Below, in pieces: positions 1 through 10,200 of a stretch of 64,000 nt of DNA. The stretch's first letter is position 1, and each line of letters starts with the position of its first letter. A program made the position numbers and the translations under genes. The notes under the pieces were generated by a model. That model saw only the letters and a program-made list of their open reading frames with translations, was not told where the DNA came from and made no database searches. The stretch comes from Pisaster brevispinus (taxonomy: Eukaryota; Echinodermata; Asteroidea; Forcipulatida; Asteriidae): positions 15,100,087 to 15,164,086 of the forward strand of contig JAMKCF010000015.1 of assembly GCA_023634235.1 (NCBI GenBank). Reading direction: 5' to 3'.

Positions 1-247
1 AAACAGCTCTTGACTTGGGAATGCTATATAAACTTGTTTTTAATACACTTTTAATGAATTTCAGCAAAGACCATTTGTTGCCATTTTCGTTCAAGCTGGT
101 CTTTACTTTACGAGGCAAATTTCAAAAACAGAAGATGAGTTTTGATTCTGTGTATAGTTAGTTTTCCATTGCGAGATTACGAAATGCATGCTGAAATGGA
201 TGAGTGTTGTTTTCTCGAAGCAAACTGTGCATTGGGATTTTAACAGG

Positions 248-520
248 ATTGGTTGAGCTGACAAAATAGTTACAGACAGTGTTCATGTTTTGTGCGATCA
301 ACCATAAAATAACAAACAATTGAAAAATGTGGGCTTAATCCGTTGTGTGAGTCAGGAGAAAATGGTAAAAAACCATGCACATTTTTCAGAATGTAGCCTA
401 ACTGTGCATTGTCCTTAATTTTGGTTGTAACAACCGAAATCAGCTATTGCGATTTTTTAGGTTTTCAGATACAGTTTTCTTGAATAGGACTTTCAGAGGG
501 AAATATGTCACAGACAAAAA
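248..520 (+). repeat. Dispersed repeat, copy 1 (second copy in SEC24 intron)
   Basis: About 270 bp here match 46938-47240 in the same orientation, with many small differences. Shared words include GCTGACAAAATAGT, GATCAACCAT, TGGGCTTAAT, CAGATACAGTTTTCTTGAAT and AGAGGGAAATAT. No inverted ends or open frame are seen, so its class is unknown. Confidence 0.7.
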
Positions 521-2757
521 ATGCTCTAGCATGACTTTTATAATCAGAAGCCTTCCAGAATAAAATAAAACAATGATGTTTTATGCATACCAGTACCTTT
601 AAGACTGCCTTCCCAAAATAATTAAGAGTTTGATTCTTTCTAGACTGAGATTACATTAACACCCAGTAACGAGCTTGTGAAAATACCCCCAACATCCGAA
701 TTTGTAATAAAATTCAACTTTATTCGACACATCTGGCATAATCCTTTTTTACATAAACAGTGTTGAATAACAGACAATTTAGAAACCCTGTTTTTTATTG
801 CAGCAAATTTTGTCACCTTTTCCAAGATCCTTTCTAGGATGAATCTACTGAACTAGAAACAATGAACCTTAATTTAATAAAAACAATAACATCGTTCATT
901 AACTTTTGTTAAACAGAGGTTTCACAAGGTCATTTTTGCCTAGTGAAGCGTAGGACATTAGTGTCATGTTTAAGGTCATTATGCCAACATGTCACTTTAA
1001 ATATCAAAAAGAAGTTTGACAAACACGTCACATGATCCATGAATCGGTTCAAAACCCTGAAATGTACCAGTCTCGAAAAGATCTACTCTATACAGTCATC
1101 ACCAACTGCACGTTACATTGGAAATGACAACACATGTCAGGTATCTTTGGATTCGGTGTTCGTTTCAACACAAAACGAGACTCGCCGGCTGGTGCCTCTA
1201 AATGATACGTTTGATACAAAATGACAACTTGTCACCGGCCAGTACATCTCATGTACCCCTTGGTTTTAGAAAACCATGTTTGACAGATGTATTTATTAAA
1301 GGCACAGAAAGACTGGCAATCAAATAATCAAAAGTTTTTTAATCTACAAGTTTAATTTGTATATATCAGCGATACCAATACCAAATGCCCCCCGGAATTG
1401 TTTTTTCTTCTAACATACCACAACGTCTGAGAAATGATTCCCCAATCACGCGGTTTATATTTCGAATCGCATTAACTGTACACAGGGGACATTGCTTAGG
1501 ATGTCGGTAGTCAAGTTAGAATAATATTAGTTTCCATTTATGTTCGCAAGAGAATCCACGAGGGATGCGGTCGCTCTCAAATGTTGCGAAGCATTTTGTT
1601 TGTGTGGGTGACATAGTGCTGATATAGTCACATTCCGATATCTCTATTAAGATTGTGCTCCCGGGGGAAAAAAAAGTTACTTTCAATTCATAAGCACGAG
1701 TGGAGAGAACGAGAATCTGTGCGAGATTACTAAGTCTATATTAGATAGCTGAAATCCTTAACCCAGAAACAAAAGCAACACATTATTTTCAGAACATTAA
1801 AAGTAACAGCGTACATCAACGATAGCGTATTCGAGTTGCAGTCAATAGCCTGCAAACTTAAACCCTCGTAAATATTTGTCGTGTCTACTCGGCGCTTGCT
1901 GATGAAGAAGGGTGGGGACGAAGAGACAATTGCGGAGTATAGCGGGCAAGGAGTGGGATGCCGTGGGGGTCTCTGGTGCGATTCTTATGGTCGGTGTGGC
2001 CTGCCTGGATTGGATGTCATATCGCATATCACGGGGCAAGGGAGCTGACATTAATTGAAAGCTCAACATGAAAGGAAACTGGGCCGCACGGTTCACGTTG
2101 CACAAAACCCTCTCTCTCCAAATGAATGACAACCTCTGATATTAAGATCATATTTTGAGCTTTTTTAAAGTCATGGGTGGTAACTGAGGCATAAATGACA
2201 ATCAGCCAATTACAGAGTCGTCGGGACAAAAGATAATCAAACAATGCCTGAGTACAAAAATAGACAATCTCGTAAACAAACAACAGTCACGTGCCCACAA
2301 TAATTCAGATATATAATTCAATCGTTATTGATCTAGCGTTTTTTTTATTTGATCTGCACAGAATAACGCTTAAATCTAAACTTTTTTTTATTCACTGGTT
2401 TTTACAAAATAAATACGGCGTGTCTGTACGCCTGAGTTTTTTTGACAGTCATATTGATGCGTTTAACCAGAATTGTAGCACGTGTCAAAGTCGGAACAAG
2501 GGAAAAGTTAACAATGCCTGAATACAAAGGAATTAAAATAAACATAGACGACAACCTTTGTAAACAAACAACAAACACGGGCCCACCATATTCCAGATAA
2601 ACGAATGCCCTAGAACTTGGAGGCCGCGACTCCAGCTACGGGGCTATGCCCGTTGGCTGCAAGGGCAACGTAGCCACTGCTAAAACCGTTAATTCGGACA
2701 CAGCCTAATACTCACAGATAACACTCATTCAAACTCGAATATTAACCTGAGGAGGGG

Positions 2758-3250
2758 AGTACTAATACTCGAATTCGAGTACCAATACTCGTATTTGAGT
2801 ACTCATAACTCGTATTCGAGTACTAATACTCGTATTTGAGTATTATACTCATATTCGAGAGCTAAAACTCGTATTCGAGTACTTAGACTCGTATTTTTTG
2901 GGTACCGATACTCGTATTCGAGTACTGATACTCGTATTCGAGAGCTAAAACTCATATTCGAGAACTCATACTCGTATTTGAGTACTCATACTCGTATTCG
3001 GGTACTTATACTCATATTCGAGTACTAATCGTAGGGTCCAATACTCGTATTCGAATACTAATACTCGTTTTTGAGTACTAATAAACTCGTTTTCTAGTAC
3101 TAGGCTAATACTCGTTTTTGAGTACTCATACTCGTATTCGAGAGCTAAAACTTGTATTCGAGTATTAAAACTCGTATTCGAGTACTGATGCTCGTATTCG
3201 AATACTAACACTCGTATTTGAGTAATACTCGTATGCGAATACTAATGCGC
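2758..3250. repeat. Self-complementary satellite, ACTCGTATTCGAGTACTAAT-like units
   Basis: An imperfect array of roughly 18-20 bp units built on ACTCGTATTCGAGTA. The unit is nearly its own reverse complement (TACTCG...CGAGTA), so single strands could fold into many alternative hairpins. Units differ by point changes such as TTTGAG for TTCGAG and by small insertions, which indicates age. An 81-codon open frame on the minus strand across it is only the repeat translated. Confidence 0.9.
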
Positions 3251-4182
3251 GTATAGTAGTCGAGTAATTATAGTACTCAAAACTTAGGTAGACAATGATA
3301 CGATAGAGATAGCCATACTAGTCTGATAGATAAAACAAGGAGGACCATTCTAGCACTTAAAGACTAACTAATTAGGCCTACATACAAGACTGCACGAGTT
3401 TCTGATGAAGTAGTTGTTGCTACGAAAGCTCATGCAGTTTTTTTAATGTGATTATTTATTTAGTCTTTAAGACACCAGAACGAGTACAAAAAAGTCTTCT
3501 GAGAAAAAATGTGCGAGTGCTGTAATTTACGATTAGTATGGTACGAAAAGAGTGACGAGAGAAGACATTGTAATTGTGTTACCGACCAAATTAAACTCGG
3601 TCAACTGATTTCGCTAAAGAGGAGTATGGTGAGTGTTATGTCTACGGGAACTGAAACGTATGGTACCTGAGTTTTAAGGAAGATAATGGTTGCACTTAAA
3701 GACCCAATCGCATTCGTAATCGTAAATTATTGTGCGCAGCTGAACAATTTAGGGGTTGAAGTACTCTAATCTAGTACATTTACTGTATTAAAGCAATCGA
3801 GCTAACTTCAGCTTTATTGTATCCCACGTTTGTTCAATGACCAAATGGATATAATACAACATTCTACTGCACATCATAGTCATTATTTTACTCATTTAAT
3901 TTCTTGTAATTTGGTTATTTGTGTATACTTCTTGCTAAGTGCTATGATAAACTTCTTGTGAGAGCGCTATATATAAATGCTTTTGTATTATTGAAATGTA
4001 TTGATCGCAAAATTACACAGTGACATGTGACTGTACTCAACTAAAAGTCAACACTATGAGCTAACCGGTCTGGATGCAATTTGATAAAGGGATCACGATA
4101 AAAATCCACGAGGAATTTTTACGAGTTGGGTTACAATTTGAGCAGATGTTACATCATTATTTTTCTCCCGCTCTATCTGCAG

Positions 4183-4299
4183 GCGTTTCGGTGCACGTCA
4201 GTATTCTGACGTTGACGGTCGTTGCCGGGGACCGGTACTTTGCCATCTTACATCCGCTGAAATCTCGCGTGATTAAGAGGAACGCGGGGCTTGTCATTG
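4183..4299 (+). CDS. GPCR exon with TM3 and DRY motif
   Basis: The acceptor is a good pyrimidine tract ending CTATCTGCAG and the donor is G/GTAAGA. It encodes SVHVSILTLTVVAGDRY followed by FAILHPLKSRVIKRNAGLVI, i.e. most of TM3, intracellular loop 2 and the entry to TM4. It begins with two bases of a split codon and ends with one. Confidence 0.8.
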
Positions 4300-7200
4300 G
4301 TAAGAGAATACACAATATTAGCCTTGGTTCAGACAAACAGACTTAAGGCTTTCATTACGTATTACAAACACATGGATTGGTGCATGGATCTCGCCAACTT
4401 TCTAATGGTACGTTATTTAGAAAAAAAAAAGAAAAAAAACCCCAACAACAACCAAAATCAAGAAAAGACCAGCTATTGGATGGCACCTGTTTCTTCAGCC
4501 AATTTAAAACTTTTGAAAAAATAACTTTCCTGTTTGATAAGTGGTATGCTAAACAGTTTACAAGATAAGTGGGTCTGGGGTCGACTCCCAATTCTGGGCG
4601 ATAAAATTGTGACCAAACCGGAACATTTTTGTGTGCCTTCACTACAAGAAAACGACTAAAGTAAACTATAAAATATTCCGTGAAAACGACTAAAGTAAAC
4701 TCTAAAATATTCCGTGTAGACTCTAAAATATTCCGGATCCGGGTCCCGTGGGGCTTGACACATTATTCTGGGTCAATATAACCCGGAATCTGTGTCAAAA
4801 TTACCCAATAATGTGTCAAACCGACGCAGAGTCCGAGTTAAAGTCCCATTGTTTTACCATTTTCCGGGTCCCCTGATGGAACCCGAAATCCGTGTCAATG
4901 CTGACCCGGATGTTTTTAAAGTTTGTGTTGACCAATGGACTAGGTTTTAATTCACGCGTGAGAGTAAGGTACTGAAGAGACCTATATAGTATTTTCATAT
5001 ATGTACGAATCGAACCATGTTTTGAATAATATACACTCCTCTAAAAAATAAGAACGGGTCAGAATTGACTCGAATTCCCGTGCCTGTGGTTCCTGACCCA
5101 TTTCTGGGTCAGTATGTTCCGGAACCTGTGTCAACATGATCCAGAAATGGGTCAAACGTAGATTCCGAGTTAAAGACCCATTTTTTCTCTTCAGTTTCTA
5201 GGTCAACCTGACCCAGAAATGGGCCAAGCCCCATGTTCCGGGATTGCTTAGAGTGATTATTCATTTTTGTGTGTATGGAAAACGAGGAGCTAAATTTATT
5301 GTCATTACTACGGCCTTCCTCATAGGTATACTATGGACAATAGCATTCCTGATCAACATCCCCCTCCTTATCAACATGCAATACACCACCTTCACATGGA
5401 GCGATGGGAGCGTCACCAGCTGGTGCTACGAGTTCTGGAAAAACGACCAGGGTAAGGAAGACGCGACAGTCCGCGCAATCTACACCACCCTGATGTGCGT
5501 CCTTGTCTACGTCCTTCCGCTCTTGCTCATGTCTGTGACGTATATCCGGATTGGATGCACACTCAAATCTCGCAGTACGCATGGGCCAGGGGTCACAGTG
5601 GGGTCGACCATGTCCACCCAGGAGCGATCGAAACGAAAGGTATGAGGCATGAGGGCCATGACACTCGGGCAATTGGCAGGCAACCATTTCCAGATAATCT
5701 CCAAGAAGATAAGGCCTTCACATTTGAATGTTCACATATTTTTTCTCAGGGATTGTAAGACACTGTTTGAAAATTTACTCTTGTGCTACCAAAGTGGTCC
5801 TGTAGCATGCACTGCGGTCGGTTGCCTCCAAGTTGCCTGGAAAAGTTGCCTCGTCTGACAAGGCCCTTACGATCGTAATAGACCGTGCAAGTCTCGCGCG
5901 TATTCCAACATTTTCCCCACGTGCATTGCTTTAACGTGTAAAGGACGTCGATCACCTAATTCATAACCAGACTACATTGCTAAAATATGGATCTTCATCG
6001 ACCAGTTCCAAAATATGAGCACTTTAGGGTTATAAACTGTTTGAGCCCCAGTTTTGCTTTTCACACATATGTTTACACACGCAAGTATCAAAGACTTTTT
6101 CCCACAAAGAAATTTTTTTTTTCGAAAACTGAACACAGAAATTAGCCGCAATAATTCAATATTAATAAAGTACTTGACAAACTTGATTGATAAGTTGACT
6201 AAAATTCCACTGCCCTCGCCTGCTAATGGGTCAATGTTCTTCATACCTTTTCACAAGTAATACTTCTTGTTTTTGTTTCTTTGACAGGTTATTAAAATGT
6301 TGGTGGTGGTTGTGAGTATATTTGCGCTGTGTTGGTTGCCGCTCCACGTGGTGAATCTCATCGTTGATTGGGTACCTGACGTTGTAAGTTCAACCACGTG
6401 GTGTATTCTGGACCATTCATAGGTCGGAGGGATCCCTTTATTATATTTTTGTTAACCACTCAAAATGTGGAGTGATCTCTGTGTACCGAAATTAATAACT
6501 AGACCAATAACTTGTCTTTACACTAGTTTACGACACTTAATGATTTTAGGTACTTGAAACTGAAAATGTTTTGATTTGTCTTTGCCACCTCTATTTACTG
6601 TATTGGGATTATTATACATAATTAATTGGTCATAAGGTGTAAAGGCTAAGTTTGGGAACATTCAAAAACTCTGACATGACAGTAGGCCAACTTTCAAAAT
6701 AACACTATCACAGACAGCAAAAACTAACTGTAAAAACTCGAGCCTTACGTAACTTTGACGCATTTCTAATACACAGATTCCGGGTCATACTGACCCGGAA
6801 ATGGGTCGGGCACTACCGGACCCGGATCCGGAACGATTCTGACCCGAAAGTTTTTAGAGTACAAGATTCACTTTTATCATGTTTAAATAGGAAGAAACTA
6901 GATAACTTGATTTAGTTATACACTACTGTTTGGGTGGATTTTTTTGTCAACAGTACCCGCAAGATGTTCCGAAGGAGGTCTGGTTCCTTTGCACGTGGAT
7001 GGGATACGCCAACAGCGCTTTGAACCCGTTCGTTTACTGTGGCTTCAACGAGAACTTCAGGCGGGGGTTCCGAGACGCTTTCACGGGGAGGTGGTGTGCG
7101 AACAAAAAGAGACTGGTAAGGCCTGCTTTGACTAGTATATACTCAATAAAAAAAACTGGGTCAGCATTTACCCGGATTCTGGGTTCAGAGGACTCACCCA

Positions 7201-10200
7201 TTTCTGGGTCAGGCTGACCCAGAGAGTGGTTAAAAATGGGATTTCAACTCCGATTCCGCTTCAGTTTGACCCATTTCTGATGGGTCAGTGTGACGGAGAG
7301 TCCGGATCAATAGTGACCCATAAATCGGTCAGGTCCACGGGACCCGGATCCGGGTCCATTGTGACCCGGAGTTATTAGAGTGCAGTACCAAGTACATCAG
7401 GACATGCAGTTGTTATTAGAAATACGAGTTTCAGAGTACGTAAAAAGAAAAAAAAAACTTTTTACCCATAGGTGAAAACTAAAGGAAACCACAATATCGA
7501 CTTTTAAGAGCAAACCGTCGTAAAAACATGACCGGTTCTTTTTACAGGCGCGTCATTCATTAACATTTACTAGAAGAGTTAATCAACCAAAGACCATGAG
7601 CAAATTCAACGTCCGAGTTGCGCGAGCTTCAAATCCCACATCAAAACTTACATTCACAAAAATACTGGAACTATTTAACAAGTTTTCAGTCTTCCTTGAT
7701 CAACTTTGATGAACTATATGAACGCTTTTATTTCTAGTCCAAAAGTGAAGTAAGAAAGGACCTTCCATGGCTAGCATCCTCATGTAAAGAAGTACAATGT
7801 TTAGTAAAGGTGGGTTGGTGTGTCCCTGTACTACTAACACAATGGTATCCCTTGTGGAAGGTTTGAACTAATCAGTCCAGATTTCACAGAGTTGCTTAAG
7901 CACAAAACAATAGCTCAGCAGAACACTTTCACATGAGCGAGGACAACAAATACATTTTCTGTTTAAATTTATCTTTGCTAGAGTGTATAAAGACGGCATT
8001 TTACTTAGCCAAAGGTTTAACAGTTTAGACAGTGAGATACCAGCCAAAATACTACGTCCTGTGACACGGTTTGTCACTGGTTATCGGCTCTTCTTTCTTT
8101 AGCGGATATTTTCTGCTTGAAGCAGCTCTAAATATGCAGGCCCTAAGTGTGGTGTGGCCAGCTCCAACGTTTGTCTCTTCAAAGACACGACCAATCTTAA
8201 CAAAGTCTCAAACACTATACACCTTCTTCTTAGAATGTCATAACTTACAAGACCATCCTTTGGTTTCTTCAATTTGCGTGACTGTCTTGGCTTGTCTTAA
8301 TATGGTAAACTATCTCACACTAATCCATCGGGACTACGGATATTAAAAGGGGGTAGTCACACACAATGAACACGAACACTGCTCAGCAAGTTTTCCAAGA
8401 CTGCTGGTACCGCACGATGGACGGCAGACCATGGTCTTGGGGTCCCCAAAAAGGAGACTTGACTACCCCTCCGGACTTCATGGGTCAAGTTCGGCCGTGT
8501 TATTTCTGCGAACCTATAAATCCCAAATCTCTACTTTGACAAACTTTAACCCATAACTTAAACTTTAACAACTACTAAGGTTTTTCCACTCTAAAACAGC
8601 TCATCATGTTATTTTCGGTGAGATTTTCACATGTATTTCCAGGGTCTCTGAAAACTGAAGGTGCCACTATTACTCATCACAAACAAGAGTAAAATGAAGG
8701 GGTAGGCCCCTATTAAATTGATTTGCAACAGAAGCGATTTGTTGGATTTTTCTTTTCTCTTCATTTGTTGTTGACAATCTGTTAAGAATCGGAACGGTCT
8801 TCAAAAAATGTAACAAGCGCTTCAAAGAGTGAGACCCATTTGACATTGACTTCCGGTTCGAACCGAAAGGTGAAGTTTAGTATTGGAAACAAATCTAATT
8901 CCCGATCCACAAATTGGATTGGTTAAATGTCATCATCAATTCACTCAGTCATCATTTGATGAAATCACTCACGACCACTTCGTTTTTGTAATAATTGTAT
9001 TGGAAGTGTCGTGGCCGAGTGGTTAAGAGCACCGAATTCAAACTCTGGTGTTTCTGATCAGCAGAGTGTGGGTTCGAATCCCCAGCCGTGACACTTGTGT
9101 CCTTGAGCAAGACACTTTACCATTGCTTCGTCCTTCGGATGGGACGTAAAGCCGTTGGTCCCATGTGTTGTGTAACGCATGTAAAAGAACCCAGTGCACT
9201 TATCGAAAAGAGAAGGGGTTCGCCCCGGTGTTCCTGGTTGTGGCTGCTTAATGCGCCGTAGCACCTTGTAAACCAATGGGTCTCAGAATCCACCACTGCA
9301 AAAACCTATCTTTCTGAAAGTTTGTATACACTCAGCGCCTTGAGTACCTTGTTTGGTAGATACGTGCGCTATATAAGACTTCGATATTATTATTATTATA
9401 ATCAACAAAATCTGAATTTCAAGTTCGGTTTTTCTTTCTTCCTCAGATCAAGCCGAATAAATCCATCTGTTCCTCACACACGGACGGCACAGTCGTGGAG
9501 AGTACGAGCATGCTTTGATGATGTGATGAAAATGAACTGAACTCTTAATAAGCAAGCTGATACGCTTCAGAATGAACAGGAAGACATTTTGGCACGCTTC
9601 TAAAGCAAGCTCAATCAATGAAAAAACGAACCCAGCAGCTATGTTTTTTCCCCCTACGCAAGAAATGCCGTAGGGCTTTCCTTTCAACCATTACATATAA
9701 TGGGATGATATGGGTTTTCGTAATATACTGATTAAGTAGGCCTTTATCACGTCCAAAAATCCATAGGCTTACACGATTATTTTACCTGCATTTTGAGATG
9801 CGAATGATTTGCGGGAATGGGCCTTTTTAACTGGAAACAATTCAAGGTCATTATTCTTTGAAAGGAAAAAATGTAAAGAAGTTTAACCACAAGCAGTGAA
9901 TTTCAAGAAAAACAGATTCATCAGTTCTTGATGACGCCATTGATTGGTTGCTATAGCCACGCCCTCTTTGTAGTTTGTTATGAAACTAAACAGGAAATTG
10001 AATAGTTGGTTCAAAGACAACGTATTTTAGACTGGAATATTTCTCAGGATAACTGGTACAATTACCAAGACAGTAGGCTTTCAGGTTGAAGAGAATTTAC
10101 TATAGGTGATTAAATTACAAAAGGCATATAATTATTAGAGTAGACTGGCTACATATTGAAGGAAATTAAGGCTGTACAATCCAGCCGGATACCATAGTAC

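Larger units (their letters stand above)
1..4182. other. Upstream flank or intron of the GPCR gene, no exon recognised
   Basis: No coding exon is recognisable here; the short open frames lack any family signature. The expected GPCR exon with TM1 and TM2 is not visible, so this stretch is probably an intron and the gene starts to the left of the window. It holds a dispersed repeat (about 248-520), a self-complementary satellite (about 2758-3250) and a CTGATGA...GAAA motif (3389-3438). Nothing else can be supported. Confidence 0.5.

Noticed and set aside
2966..3211. 81-codon minus-strand frame rich in EYEY
   Set aside because: It is the ACTCG satellite translated.
4074..4182. Upstream extension of the GPCR TM3 frame
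   Set aside because: A pyrimidine tract and CTGCAG acceptor lie directly before 4183, and the extension has no receptor features.
9007..9095. Possible tRNA-Leu gene
   Set aside because: The head is imperfect and joined to a repeated body found in five places, so it is a SINE.
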